Origin: Blastopirellula marina
GTDB taxonomy: Bacteria > Planctomycetota > Planctomycetia > Pirellulales > Pirellulaceae
DNA length: 64,000 nucleotides
Assembly: GCF_002967765.1 (NCBI RefSeq)
Contig: NZ_PUHY01000015.1
Span: 765,834 to 829,833 of the forward strand
Direction of reading: 5' to 3'
Part shown: positions 30,122-39,583 of the stretch, in pieces
Position numbering within the stretch: position 1 is the stretch's first letter
Layout: each line of letters opens with the position of its first letter
Made by a program: the position numbers and the translations under genes
The notes under the pieces: generated by a model
What the model was told of the DNA's origin: nothing
Databases searched by the model: none
The model's input: the letters and a program-made list of their open reading frames with translations, nothing else

Positions 30122-31564
30122 CTAACGAGATTCTCTTGAGTATTTTGTTTCGATCTTCTGTCGAAACGCCGGATCGACGAAGGGATCTTCGGTCTGCTTT
30201 TGCCAATCGGCCAACGCCTGTTTCAATCGCTGTTGTTGATCAGCGACCTCGGGAGCATTCGACAAATCAACAAACTCAATTGGATCTTCTTGAAGATCGT
30301 AAAACTCCCACTCAGGCGGGTTGTGTAAACGATCTAGGGCTTGGCGAGCAGGATGATCGGTAGCGAGCTTTTCCGCCATGGCCGGAGCTTGGTCTCCATC
30401 AACAGAAGCGGATGCCGACAACTTACCGGCATGCAGGTTGTGAATCAACTTGAATCGTCCGTCAGTGATGGCTCTACGCGGGAAAAAGGGAGCCGCTCCG
30501 TGATAGTGAAACTCCGCAGCTAAAGTAGTGCGCCAATCCGCTGAGTCATTGTCCGTAGCCACTGGCCGCAGCGAGCGACCATGAAGGCGTCCTGACAGTT
30601 CGATGCCTGCGGCGTCCAAGATTGTGGGGTAGATGTCGATACTTCCCACAAGTCGCTGGGAGACATGTGGCTGGGAGACTCCCGGCCAACGAACCAGGAA
30701 AGGTACCCGCAGGCCAGCTTCATAACAGCTAGTCTTGCCACGGGCGAATGGGGGGCCGTGATCGCCCAAGAAGATGATCAGCGTGTTGTTCCACTGTTCG
30801 GTTTTATGAAGTGCTTCCATCAGCATCCCGATCGCGGCGTCGATGCGATAGACACAGTTGTAGTAGCCTGCGATCTTTTCTCGCTGAGCTGGCGTATCGA
30901 TTTGCTGCCAGGGCCAAGCGGGAACGTCTTCAGATGTTAAGACCTTCTTAGGCAATCCTTCGACTTGATTTGGAAAGTATTGTGGCCCACGTCCGCCACC
31001 CGGCTTTGATTGGCGGGCGACATGCGGATCAAACAAATTGAACATCAGAAACCAAGGTTGATCGTTCTCTTGGCTGATGAACTTCTCAGCGTATTGGACT
31101 TGCTTCTTAACTTGGCGACTGCCGAAACCGTTTCCTTGTCGCATGTCGAATTGAAATTGCTTTTCTGGATTCACATGCAGCTTGCCGATGATTCCGGTTC
31201 GGTATCCGGCCCGCTTCAGTACGTTAGGCAATAAGTCATCATACAGCTCTTGATGCACCTGGAATCCGACGTTGGCATTGGCTAATCCGTAGTGACCGTT
31301 TCCGTGCGGATAAAGGCCGGTGAACATCGTGGAACGAGACGGACTACACGATGCTTGGCTGACGTAAGCCGTCTGGTATTGAACCGATTGCTGTGCTAAC
31401 TGATCAATATTCGGCGTCTGAGCGATCGGGTCGCCATAGCACGAGAGTTGCGGTCCAAGATCGTCGGCGGTGATCAGCAGAATATTGAGTTGGTCTGAAG
31501 CCTGGCTAATGCCGGGAAATAGCAGCAGTGTGAAAAGAGCAAGTCGAACAATCAAATGAGACAC
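30122..31564 (-). CDS. Secreted sulfatase (formylglycine type)
   Basis: 480 residues from a GTG at 31564, preferred because it starts a signal peptide (SHLIVRLALFTLLLFP, cleavage near ASD); in-frame ATGs up to 31642 would add about 26 polar residues before it. Metal-binding ITADDLGPQ, the Cys-type activation motif CSPSRSTMFTG (Cys converted to formylglycine by an anaerobic or FGE-type maturase) and NTLIIFLGDHGPPFARGK identify a type I sulfatase. Planctomycetes use many such enzymes to desulfate algal polysaccharides. It sits between the DUF1552 and DUF1592 genes in one orientation. Confidence 0.88.
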   Translation of the reverse strand: MSHLIVRLALFTLLLFPGISQASDQLNILLITADDLGPQLSCYGDPIAQTPNIDQLAQQSVQYQTAYVSQASCSPSRSTMFTGLYPHGNGHYGLANANVGFQVHQELYDDLLPNVLKRAGYRTGIIGKLHVNPEKQFQFDMRQGNGFGSRQVKKQVQYAEKFISQENDQPWFLMFNLFDPHVARQSKPGGGRGPQYFPNQVEGLPKKVLTSEDVPAWPWQQIDTPAQREKIAGYYNCVYRIDAAIGMLMEALHKTEQWNNTLIIFLGDHGPPFARGKTSCYEAGLRVPFLVRWPGVSQPHVSQRLVGSIDIYPTILDAAGIELSGRLHGRSLRPVATDNDSADWRTTLAAEFHYHGAAPFFPRRAITDGRFKLIHNLHAGKLSASASVDGDQAPAMAEKLATDHPARQALDRLHNPPEWEFYDLQEDPIEFVDLSNAPEVADQQQRLKQALADWQKQTEDPFVDPAFRQKIETKYSRESR

Positions 31565-31688
31565 GGGGTAAGCCTCGTTGAGAGTGGGGATGCTTGGATA
31601 GGGACGATACATGCCATCCATTAAGTCACCGAGCACTTGCATGACACGGCAGCTTCAGGTGGGCTGCAAACGTGACCAAGATAGGAAG

Positions 31689-33578
31689 TTATTCTTGGAC
31701 GCGTCGGTGAGTGAACAAGTAACTGGTAACGACTTCGGTGATGATGGTCCGCATGCGATAATCGTCTTGGGCAATCTTGTCCATCAGCTGATCGACGACA
31801 ACTTCATCATAACCTTCCAGGTTTCGTCCTACGGCATAGGCCATGAACCTCTCGGTAACGTTACGGGCCAGGTCTTCCTTGCGAGTAGCGACGAGGGCTT
31901 TCAGATCTGCGGGATTGGAGAAGCTTTCTCCTGTGGGGAGCGTCCCTACCGAGTCGATCGCAACGCCGGCATGGTTCTTGTCTCGCCATCGTCCGATCGC
32001 GTCGAAATTTTCCAGGCCGAAACCAATCGGATCGAGCACTTTGTGGCAGTTTGCACAGGTCGCCTCCGATTGATGGAGTTCCGTTCGTTGCCGCAAGGTC
32101 AGCCCTTCAAAGCTCTTCTGCTCCTGATCTTCTAACTCGGGAACATTGGGCGGGGGTGGGGGAACACGTTCGCCCAAGACTTGCTCGAGTACCCAAACAC
32201 CGCGTCGTACCGGGCTCGTCCGATTCGGAAACGAAGTGCTGGCGAGCGTGGCCGGCATGCCGAGGATTCCGCCGCGGTTCGAGTTTTCCAACTTGACGCG
32301 TCGCATCTTCGGACCGGTGACCGTTTGTTCGAGACCGTACAACGCGGCAAGTGCCTCGTTCATGAAAGTGTAATCACTGTCCACGAACCGTAATACACTC
32401 TGGTTCTCGTGAACGATGCTCTGAAAAAACAGCCTGGCTTCTTCGGTCATCGACTCACGCAATTCCGGAGTCATTTGTGGAAATAATGCCTGATCGAACG
32501 TCTGGTTCTTTAGTTCGCCAACTCGTAGCCATTGAGCACCAAAGCCGTCAAAAAGTGCCCGCGAGCGATCGTCGTTCAGTAGTCGCTCGACCTGAGCTTT
32601 GAGGACTTCGAGCTTGTGGAGCTCGCCTTGATCCGCAAGCTTTGTGAGTTCCGCGTCGGGCGGGGCGGACCACAATAAATAGGACAGCCTCGAAGCTAAC
32701 TGGTAGTCGTCCAGGGGAACGATCTTGGCCTTTGAGTCGATCTCAGACGCGGGCGTAATGAAAAGAAACTGCGGAGAAACCAGGATCGCCTTCCACATGA
32801 GGCTAAGGGACTCGGTGTATCCCAGTTTGTTCTCCCGTCCAAGATCAAAGACACTCACCAACACGTCTAGTTCCGCTTCGGTGGGGGGCCGGCGATAGGC
32901 TTCGCGTGCCAACGAACGAGCGACGTCGCGAGCCGCTTTGCGCAGATCGGCTCCTTCCGAGGGCATCTCACCGAACAGACGTTTCTGGATTTCTGTGGGC
33001 GGATCACCCTTGGTTGCAACAACTTGATCGACGACTTTGTTGGCAATCTCGAGAAACAATTCTGACTGCAGCGGCGAGATCGAATTCAGGTAACCTTCTC
33101 CCACGACCTCGTCCGGCAGACTTGCGGCAATCGACCTGGGTACACCATAAAGGTCGTGTAGTGTGTTGCTGTATTCCGTCTTGCTTAGTCGACGGAGCAC
33201 GAACGGACCAGGGTCGCGTGGTGCCAAGTACTTGAGTTTACCGATCCACTCAAGGAATTGCTGACGCTCTTCCTCGGAAGGAATTTTATCTGCATAGTCA
33301 GGTGGCATGTCGTTGACCTTGACGTTGGCCACCGACTTTTTCCAATGTAGAAACGATGAAGTCGCACCCGGCGTCCGGAGGGCCGACTGAAGATTAATAC
33401 CTGCTTCGGGACGAGTACCATGGCAACTAATGCAGTACTTGTTGACGAAGGGACCGACCTTGTCTTTAAAAGTCTTTTCCGCGTCGGCCCGAAGTTCGGC
33501 TTCGTCGAGAGGCTCGGCGAAACCAAGCGAAGTCAAGGAGACTACGAGAGATACGCCCAATAGCAGTGACAAGATCAT
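31689..33578 (-). CDS. DUF1592/DUF1588/DUF1585 multi-domain protein with haem c site
   Basis: 629 residues from the ATG at 33578, which begins a signal peptide ([15 protein letters not shown]); a longer frame reaches 33647. A PSCyt-type haem-binding site CISCHG lies near residue 50. Domains DUF1587, DUF1595, DUF1592, DUF1588 and DUF1585 follow in the normal order, with a second CANCH site near 520 in [20 protein letters not shown]. It is exported to the periplasm and probably passes electrons for the DUF1552 partner (inference). Length is normal for the family. Confidence 0.88.
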   Translation of the reverse strand: MILSLLLGVSLVVSLTSLGFAEPLDEAELRADAEKTFKDKVGPFVNKYCISCHGTRPEAGINLQSALRTPGATSSFLHWKKSVANVKVNDMPPDYADKIPSEEERQQFLEWIGKLKYLAPRDPGPFVLRRLSKTEYSNTLHDLYGVPRSIAASLPDEVVGEGYLNSISPLQSELFLEIANKVVDQVVATKGDPPTEIQKRLFGEMPSEGADLRKAARDVARSLAREAYRRPPTEAELDVLVSVFDLGRENKLGYTESLSLMWKAILVSPQFLFITPASEIDSKAKIVPLDDYQLASRLSYLLWSAPPDAELTKLADQGELHKLEVLKAQVERLLNDDRSRALFDGFGAQWLRVGELKNQTFDQALFPQMTPELRESMTEEARLFFQSIVHENQSVLRFVDSDYTFMNEALAALYGLEQTVTGPKMRRVKLENSNRGGILGMPATLASTSFPNRTSPVRRGVWVLEQVLGERVPPPPPNVPELEDQEQKSFEGLTLRQRTELHQSEATCANCHKVLDPIGFGLENFDAIGRWRDKNHAGVAIDSVGTLPTGESFSNPADLKALVATRKEDLARNVTERFMAYAVGRNLEGYDEVVVDQLMDKIAQDDYRMRTIITEVVTSYLFTHRRVQE

Positions 33579-34027
33579 GGTCGCGGCAAATGACTTGGTA
33601 CTCTGCGACGGACAAAGAGGACTATCGTGCAATTCGATTATTCTCATGCTTGAATGCTTCTGAGTCGCTTCTTGGCGGAATCGTTGCTTGCCCTAGCTAA
33701 ACGGGATCCCATTCAGGAATTAGCCAAAGCAGCAATTAGCGGAAGCTCTATCTGGACGGATTTGCGAGGGGAGGGAGTTAGGTAGGTAGTGCTCGACATC
33801 AACGAAACACCAAGGCTCTATCTTCACCTTTGAAGAGGGCTACGGCAAGGACTTTTGTTGTTTTTGACAAATGAGTTCCTAGCAACAGAAGTTTCGAAGA
33901 AAGTCTGACCCGCGTCATCATCCTTGCCACCGAGAGAAATGGGGGGCATGTGATGATAGCTTCTCCAGGCGTTACAATTACCAACCTAGGAAATCAAGAT
34001 TTTGTGAACGTGTAGGTGGGAGCTTAA
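33579..34027. other. Divergent intergenic region
   Basis: About 450 bp between the divergent DUF1592 and BNR-4 genes. No gene or strong hairpin is visible; it must carry the promoter of the DUF1592-sulfatase-DUF1552 unit and that of the BNR-4 gene. Confidence 0.4.
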
Positions 34028-35446
34028 ATGCACATTCAGATTCGATCGCTGATCTTTGTTTGCTCATTTGCGATGGCTCTCGTGCCCAATGTAGGAACGG
34101 GGCAGGAAAACGTGAGCCCGCAATCAGGGCCGCGCCGAATCGATGGCTATCGAGGAATCTGGTTCGATCTAGGCCAACGTTCTGAATTTGGATCAAAGTA
34201 TTCGGGCGGGCTCGGGACCTATACGGCCAAGCATCATCCGTTGGCTATCTATGTACCGGCTGTCCAAAAAACGTTTTTTGTGTACGGCGGTACGACCGAG
34301 AAAGACAAGCGTCATCTTCTCGCTATGGCGTCTTATTACGATCATCAAACGAAGCACGTGCCAAAGCCAGTCGTGGTTCATGATAAAGAAGGTGTTGATG
34401 ATCCGCACGACAATCCCAGCATTCAGATTGATCAGAACGGTCATCTCTGGGTTTTCGTCAGTGGGCGGGGACGAAAGCGGCCAGGGCATATCTATCGGTC
34501 ACGGAAACCATACGACATCGAATCGTTCGAGCACGTCGCATCTAGCGAGTTTACTTATCCACAACCTTGGTGGATCGACGGAAGCGAGTTCCTGTTTCTT
34601 TTCACGAAGTACACCAACGGACGTGAACTTTACTGGAGCACCAGTAACTCAGATGGTAAAAGTTGGAACGAAGATCGAAAGCTGGCGGGCATGGGAGGCC
34701 ATTATCAGGTCAGCAACGAGCAGAACGGTCATGTGATTACCGCGTTCAATATGCATCCTGGAGGAAATGTCGACAAACGTACAAATCTCTACTTCCTGCA
34801 AACGAACGACAACGGCAAATCGTGGACAACTGCACAAGGTGAGTTAGTCGAACTTCCATTAACCGATCCAGGCACTGCGGCGCTGGTCCATGATTATCGT
34901 TCCGAGGGGCGACTTGTTTACCTGAAAGACATTGGTTTTGATGCCGACGGCAATCCGGTTGTGCTCTATCTCACCAGTAGTAGTCACCAGCCTGGTCCTA
35001 ACGGAAATCCTCGCACCTTGACGATCGCCCGTTGGAACGGCACCGAGTGGATCATCCGTGAAATCGCGAACACGACCCATAACTACGACATGGGCTCCCT
35101 TTACATCGAAGCGGATGGAACCTGGCGAGTCATCGCCCCAACCGAGCCCGGTCCGCAGAAATATGGGACCGGCGGGGAAATCGCCGTTTGGGTAAGTACT
35201 GACAAAGGGGCGACTTGGAAGAAGACACAAACCGTCACCACAAATAGCAGCATGAACCATGGCTACGTCCGCCGTCCAAGAAACGCACAAGACGACTTCT
35301 ACGGTTTCTGGGCCGATGGAAACCCAGATGCGCTCTCCGAGTCACACTTGTATTTCATAAACAAGACAGGCGACCAAGTTTGGATCCTTCCGTACGACAT
35401 GAAAACATCTTTGGCTATGCCGAAAGCTCTTAGAACCAGAGATTAG
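34028..35446 (+). CDS. Secreted BNR-4 repeat protein
   Basis: 472 residues with a signal peptide (SLIFVCSFAMALVPN, cleavage near GTG-Q). It has the BNR-4 fold: DGYRGIWFDLGQ at the start, DDPHDNPSIQIDQNGHLWVFVSGRG, then Asp-box-like repeats TNSDGKSWNED, NDNGKSWTTAQG and TDKGATWKKT. BNR-4 proteins are beta-propellers found among polysaccharide lyases and hydrolases. The GGTGGGAG-like ribosome site lies 8 bp before the ATG. It probably acts with the neighbouring sulfatase on an external glycan (inference). Confidence 0.83.
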   Translation: MHIQIRSLIFVCSFAMALVPNVGTGQENVSPQSGPRRIDGYRGIWFDLGQRSEFGSKYSGGLGTYTAKHHPLAIYVPAVQKTFFVYGGTTEKDKRHLLAMASYYDHQTKHVPKPVVVHDKEGVDDPHDNPSIQIDQNGHLWVFVSGRGRKRPGHIYRSRKPYDIESFEHVASSEFTYPQPWWIDGSEFLFLFTKYTNGRELYWSTSNSDGKSWNEDRKLAGMGGHYQVSNEQNGHVITAFNMHPGGNVDKRTNLYFLQTNDNGKSWTTAQGELVELPLTDPGTAALVHDYRSEGRLVYLKDIGFDADGNPVVLYLTSSSHQPGPNGNPRTLTIARWNGTEWIIREIANTTHNYDMGSLYIEADGTWRVIAPTEPGPQKYGTGGEIAVWVSTDKGATWKKTQTVTTNSSMNHGYVRRPRNAQDDFYGFWADGNPDALSESHLYFINKTGDQVWILPYDMKTSLAMPKALRTRD

Positions 35447-35731
35447 CGTGACTGCGATCGATCGAAGCGAGACGATGTCGCATTCTACTTGGTATAAAGC
35501 AATCCGATGCTTGTCCGTTTATTCGGAAGTAATAAATAGAACGAGTCTGGATCGAGTAGCTTCGATCCCTCTTTCGTTGACGATGAACAGGCTCGTATCT
35601 TGCGGTTGCTACGTCAACTGGTAGTAATCGAAATCCCGGACGCTGGCCGGCACGTCGAACGCTTCATCGGCTGGAAGACTCTTCCGATGATCAAGATTAT
35701 CGACGATGGGGGCAGCTTGACGCGAAGATGA

Positions 35732-36139
35732 AGTCGGCTCGTCAGATCAAAGGGGAAACGTGGGCGGAGTGTCCCGGTTCATCCTGACCTTTTGGAAATC
35801 CTCAAAGGCATGTCCCGGCATCGAGATGGCTACGTGTTCCATGGTCCACGTGGCGGACGCCTGAAGGCAGACACCGCACGCGTTATTTTCAAGCGTGAGA
35901 TCATCGAGACGTTGGCCAGCCAGTTCCCAACGGACGAGGGGGACATCGGTTTCATCCATGGACGCTTCCACAGCTTCCGCCATTACTTCGTGAGCCAGTG
36001 CTCGGCAGCCGGTGCATCCGAGGGGCAGATCAAAGATTGGGTTGGCCACCAGGATGGAGAGATGGTTGCCCTTTATCGACATCAGTTCGACGATGCCAAC
36101 CAGGCACGGATGGCGTCGATCCAATTCACTTCGGCATGA
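35732..36139 (+). pseudogene. Tyrosine integrase remnant (C-terminal catalytic part)
   Basis: The frame opens after a stop at 35729 and has no plausible start. Its conceptual protein (about 135 residues) reads like the end of a phage-type integrase: KGKRGRSVPVHPDLLEIL, then GYVFHGPRGG, the HxxR box HSFRHYFVSQ and the final WVGHQDGEMVALYRHQ with the Tyr nucleophile region. The N-terminal domains are missing; the 285 bp before it (35447-35731) is degenerate. It sits 150 bp from a tRNA 3' end, the normal place for an integrase of a tRNA-targeted element. Confidence 0.75.
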
Positions 36140-36250
36140 CGGAGGCTCGGTAGACTGTCTACCGGACGTCCTGCTGATCGTGTTGTTTTGAGAGGTATTT
36201 CGCCCTGAAGCAAGTCAACTTGTGAGACTTCCGTCTTCCCTGATGACCGA

Positions 36251-36287
36251 TTTTGTCCCAATCTTGTCCCAATTGACTGGGACAAAA
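36251..36287. repeat. Direct and inverted TTGTCCCA repeats beside the att scar
   Basis: A near-exact tandem repeat (TTTGTCCCAAT at 36252 and CTTGTCCCAAT at 36263) is followed by the inverse TGGGACAAAA at 36278. The outer copies form a 10-bp perfect inverted repeat. Clusters like this next to integrase genes often are arm-type integrase or excisionase binding sites; that is inference. Confidence 0.55.
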
Positions 36288-36340
36288 AATAAGGCTCGCC
36301 GTAAAGCCTTTAACGAGAAGACCTTGCGGCGAGCCTTATT
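36282..36340 (-). terminator. Rho-independent terminator of a lost tRNA gene
   Basis: A perfect 14-bp inverted repeat (AATAAGGCTCGCCG at 36288-36301 and its complement at 36327-36340) with a 25-nt loop. Read on the minus strand it is followed by a run of T at 36282-36288. It sits directly downstream, on the minus strand, of the tRNA 3' end at 36348-36365, so it most likely terminated that tRNA gene. Confidence 0.7.
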
Positions 36341-36347
36341 TCAAAAG

Positions 36348-36365
36348 CGGAGAGAACGGGATTCC
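36348..36365 (-). tRNA. tRNA 3'-end fragment (probable tRNA-Ser), att-site scar
   Basis: On the minus strand this reads GAATCCCGTTCTCTCCGC: the end of a T-loop (GAAT), the T-stem 3' strand (CCCGT) and an acceptor 3' strand TCTCTCC plus discriminator G. This matches the GGAGAGA-type acceptor common in tRNA-Ser. Sequence upstream (36366 onward) no longer forms a tRNA. Elements that integrate at tRNA 3' ends leave exactly such a duplicated fragment. The intact tRNA is not in the window. Confidence 0.55.
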
Positions 36366-36610
36366 TTCGATCCCTTCACGTAAGTCGTGGTAGACACGTG
36401 ACTTAGATAGAAGTCCTTGCCCCTGCAAGGATTTAGGGATTATCAGCTGTTATGGCAGAGAATACCGTCCTCTCACCTCTCGCGACGTGTTTTGGCACAC
36501 TGTGCCATTCACTTTGAACTGGACGACTACGGGGATCATCCTGCCATAGGCGAGATGCACGTAGCGTGAAGGTAAGGGTGGTCATGGACATAATCTCTTG
36601 GGAGATCTCC

Positions 36611-38545
36611 ATGATTTCTTCTTCAGGTGGAATGCCTGCGCCGAAGAATGGCCGCATTTACATGGTGCTAATTGTGGCTCGCATTTCGACAGTCCATCAG
36701 GACAAACGTAGCCTCGATGATCAGGTTGCCGTCTGTCGAAGATGGTGTGAGCGAAATTTGGCTTACGAATTCCAGGTCCGAGTCATTCAAAGCCAGGGGA
36801 GCGGTGAACGACTTGACCGTGAAGAACTTCGCGAACTTGAAAAGGCCATTGAATCGGGCACTTTCGATCTTGTGATCGCTGAGGATCTGGGGCGAATTTG
36901 TCGTCGGACCCGTGCAAATGACTTTCTGGAGTTAGGCGAAGACGAAAGTACGCGAATGGTCATGCTGAATGACGGCTTGGATACCTTGGACGAGAACTGG
37001 CGTACCATGGCTAGCGTCGCGACGATGCGGCACGAATCGTATAACGCAGATACATCTAAGCGAATTAAGCGGAGTATTCGAAATCGATTTCTTCAGGGGA
37101 TGATCCAAACGGTACCGATGGGCTATATCAAGCCGTTTCCAAAAGCTCTCGATACGGATGTGACGAAGGATCCCGATGCTGAGCCGTTCGTTATGGAAAT
37201 CATTTCGCGACTTGAAAAGGGAGAGTCCTACTCGATGGTGGCGGATTTTCTCAACGAGAACCAAGTCCCGAAAGGTCAGTTTGGTCGCTCGAAAAAATGG
37301 ACTGCATCTGCCGTCTCGGGACTGATTCACAATCCAATTTTAAAGGGTATCCGGGAAGCAGGCCATAAGATGGCCAAACGCAATAATAAGTCTGGTAAAC
37401 GGCGCTCCGTTAAGGCTCCACCAGAGAATCTTCAAGTCCGAGATGTTTCGCATTTGGCTTATATTGATGCCGAGCGATACGATCACCTCATTCGTAAACT
37501 TGACGCAGCGAACGCACCCTACTGTCGTAAAAAAATTGACGGCCGAGATCCCCGAGCGGATGTTCCAAAGAAACGAACCCGTTTTCCTGGTCAGCAAATG
37601 TTTTGTGCGATTTGTGGCCACCCCATGCAATGGGGCGGCCATGGTCAAGTTGATCACTTGGTCTGCAAGGGCGCCAGAGAATACAAATGTTGGCAAAGCG
37701 CGACCTTCGATGGCAATCTCGCGTCCCAAAAGATTCTCACTGCGGTCTTCGAGTCGATCGCCCAACTACCGGACTTCACCGAAGTGCTCCAAACTCAGAT
37801 TGAACAAGAGTTTCGAAGTCTGACCGACCATCGGGCAACGGAAGAGAAACAGTTGCATAAGCGTATCAAAGAGCTGACGCATGAACTGGAGCGATTGGTT
37901 GCCCTCTACTCAGAACTACCGAATTCGGAATTCGTTGCTGAGAAGTTCACGGCGACCGAAAGTGAGTTGAAGTCGGCAAGGTACGATTTGACACAAATTC
38001 AATCACACCCACGGTCGGTGCCGGTGCTTCCAACTTCTAAGCAGGTCCGAGAACTCGCGACGGAAGCCATTGAAAGCCACTGCGAGGATCCGTACGAACT
38101 GAGTCGCCTCATGCGTCAGCTGATTCCCCGTATGGAGGCACATCCATTTCGGCTTTGTGACGGGGGAGCCGTCGTTATCCGCACCAAGTTCCAATTGAAT
38201 CTTTGCCCCCTAATGCCTGGGTTGAACGACCTGACATCGGTTCGCGAGGTGATGACGAAGACGTTAGAGGTAGATTTGTTTGATCCAATTCAAAGAGAGA
38301 TGTTTCGTGAGCAGATTGTTTCTCTTAGGGCCAACGGCACGTATCAGCGGGTAATCGCCCAGGAACTGGGCATCACCCAGCCGGCAGTCCAGAATGCTTT
38401 GAAACTACAGGAGCGGATGGATGCAATGAATCTAACCGATCCCTATGTGATCGTGACCGAGCCACCGGCTGATCTTCGAAAGATGCGTCGACATCGACAT
38501 GATCGTTACAAGTTTCAACCTTACGATCCCGATGGGGTATCGTAG
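36611..38545 (+). CDS. Large serine recombinase
   Basis: 644 residues if started at the ATG at 36611 (GGGAGA 5 bp upstream); ATG 36632 after AGGTGGA is equally possible. An N-terminal resolvase domain (catalytic Ser in ARISTVHQD, about residue 26; LVIAEDLGRICRR) is followed by the recombinase domain (about 175-260, MGYIKPFPK, FLNENQVPKG). A zinc ribbon follows (CAICGHPMQWGGHGQVDHLVC ... C), then a long coiled coil (about 410-470) and a C-terminal HTH-like tail (YQRVIAQELGITQPAVQNAL). It probably drives movement of the island and reads into the module after a terminator. Confidence 0.87.
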   Translation: MISSSGGMPAPKNGRIYMVLIVARISTVHQDKRSLDDQVAVCRRWCERNLAYEFQVRVIQSQGSGERLDREELRELEKAIESGTFDLVIAEDLGRICRRTRANDFLELGEDESTRMVMLNDGLDTLDENWRTMASVATMRHESYNADTSKRIKRSIRNRFLQGMIQTVPMGYIKPFPKALDTDVTKDPDAEPFVMEIISRLEKGESYSMVADFLNENQVPKGQFGRSKKWTASAVSGLIHNPILKGIREAGHKMAKRNNKSGKRRSVKAPPENLQVRDVSHLAYIDAERYDHLIRKLDAANAPYCRKKIDGRDPRADVPKKRTRFPGQQMFCAICGHPMQWGGHGQVDHLVCKGAREYKCWQSATFDGNLASQKILTAVFESIAQLPDFTEVLQTQIEQEFRSLTDHRATEEKQLHKRIKELTHELERLVALYSELPNSEFVAEKFTATESELKSARYDLTQIQSHPRSVPVLPTSKQVRELATEAIESHCEDPYELSRLMRQLIPRMEAHPFRLCDGGAVVIRTKFQLNLCPLMPGLNDLTSVREVMTKTLEVDLFDPIQREMFREQIVSLRANGTYQRVIAQELGITQPAVQNALKLQERMDAMNLTDPYVIVTEPPADLRKMRRHRHDRYKFQPYDPDGVS

Positions 38546-38582
38546 TCGTTTCCAATTGTTTATCTGACTTCTCTCAGAAGTT

Positions 38583-38613
38583 GCCCATGTCGTTGACGTC
38601 ATGGGCTTTTTTT
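38583..38613 (+). terminator. Rho-independent terminator after the recombinase
   Basis: GCCCATG and CATGGGC (7-bp stem, 10-nt loop) followed by seven T. It lies 38 bp after the recombinase stop and separates its transcript from the downstream module. Confidence 0.85.
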
Positions 38614-38643
38614 ATGCGCTAACCACGAATGAGGAGAATTGAA

Positions 38644-38826
38644 TTGAGCGGATTAAGCGACTCAACTCCGGAGCCACCAAACATTCAGCAGATTGCGAAA
38701 TCTCAACACGAATTCATACGACTAATCGCAAGGTACATCGCTAAGCACATCTTGCGGCAGGCTGAGTCCGGTAAACGGAATGCCGCATTTGCTAAAAAAC
38801 GAAGCAAATCGTGTCATACGAACTGA
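38644..38826 (+). CDS. Small protein, unknown, first gene of the module
   Basis: About 60 residues from a TTG at 38644 with GAGGAG 7 bp upstream; an ATG at 38629 lacks a ribosome site. Pro-rich start, then an amphipathic helix (QHEFIRLIARYIAKHILRQ) and a basic tail (AFAKKRSKS). No family recognised. It might be a DNA- or partner-binding peptide. The 185 bp after it up to the DUF1257 gene show no gene. Confidence 0.45.
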   Translation: MSGLSDSTPEPPNIQQIAKSQHEFIRLIARYIAKHILRQAESGKRNAAFAKKRSKSCHTN

Positions 38827-39011
38827 GGACCGATTAGGCATCCCAAATACCGAGGCGGCTAAGCAGATTGTGTCAATCGCCGCTACCGCCGAAGAATCTA
38901 GCTACCACGCTCGCAGATGGTAATCAGGTCGTGGCATGAGTATTGGTTGAATTTGTGTGCGTCGATTCGACTCAACGCACGAACGTTTCTTTCTCATTTA
39001 AGAGGTTGTAT

Positions 39012-39386
39012 ATGTCACACATCGTTACGATTCAAACCACGATTCGTGATCTGGAAGCAATTCGTCTCGCAACCCGTCGCTTAAAACTTCCGGACCCGAC
39101 CTACGGCAAGTTCCGCCTTTTCAATGAATCTAAAACGGGTTGGTCAATCGAGCTACGGGATTGGCGGTATCCGGTTGTGGCAAACCCAGAAAGTGGGCGA
39201 CTCGATTCTGACAATTACGGTGGTCGCTGGGGGCGACAGCAAGAGCTTGACCAGTTTCTTCAGCGATACGCCGTGGAGGCCGCGGTCTTGCAGGCCCGGA
39301 AGCAGGGGCATACGACCACGGAACAGACATTGGCGGATGGCAGTATCAAGTTACTCATTCAAGTAGGAGGTGAAAACGAACTGTGA
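39012..39386 (+). CDS. DUF1257 (Ycf35-like) protein
   Basis: 124 residues starting MSHIVTIQT, with AGAGG 5 bp upstream. The family pattern is clear: a helix IRDLEAIRLATRRL, then WSIELRDWRYPVV, NYGGRWGRQQELDQFLQRYAVE and a C-terminal strand TLADGSIKLLI. Ycf35 is a conserved cyanobacterial and red-algal plastid protein of unknown function, so its appearance in a planctomycete mobile island is notable. Its stop overlaps the start of the DUF2997 gene (GTGA), so they are coupled, as their relatives are often neighbours. Confidence 0.85.
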   Translation: MSHIVTIQTTIRDLEAIRLATRRLKLPDPTYGKFRLFNESKTGWSIELRDWRYPVVANPESGRLDSDNYGGRWGRQQELDQFLQRYAVEAAVLQARKQGHTTTEQTLADGSIKLLIQVGGENEL

Positions 39387-39577
39387 AAGTGATCGAAATC
39401 ATTATTCTATCCACGGGAGAATCTCGGTTAGAAACACGCGGTTTCCAGGGAAGCGAATGTCGGGAAGCAAGCCGCGCGTTGGAAGCCGCGCTAGGGAAAA
39501 AGATAACCGACATCGTTACCGCGGAGTTTCATGAATCGGAAGTTGTGCAACCAAGCCACCTGGAGCAGAAAGAATGA
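39383..39577 (+). CDS. DUF2997 protein
   Basis: 64 residues from a GTG at 39383 preceded by AGGAGGTG. The start (VIEIIILSTGESRLETRGFQGSEC) and the helix REASRALEAALGKKI match DUF2997, a small alpha/beta protein with a conserved Cys in the GSEC turn. It is known as a neighbour of DUF1257/Ycf35 genes in cyanobacteria and planctomycetes; molecular role unknown. Co-translation with DUF1257 suggests a complex of the two (inference). Confidence 0.8.
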   Translation: MKVIEIIILSTGESRLETRGFQGSECREASRALEAALGKKITDIVTAEFHESEVVQPSHLEQKE

Positions 39578-39583
39578 GGACGC

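Noticed and set aside
36366..36565. A functional tRNA upstream of the terminator
   Set aside because: Only the last 18 nt fit a tRNA; the preceding sequence does not form D- or anticodon arms.
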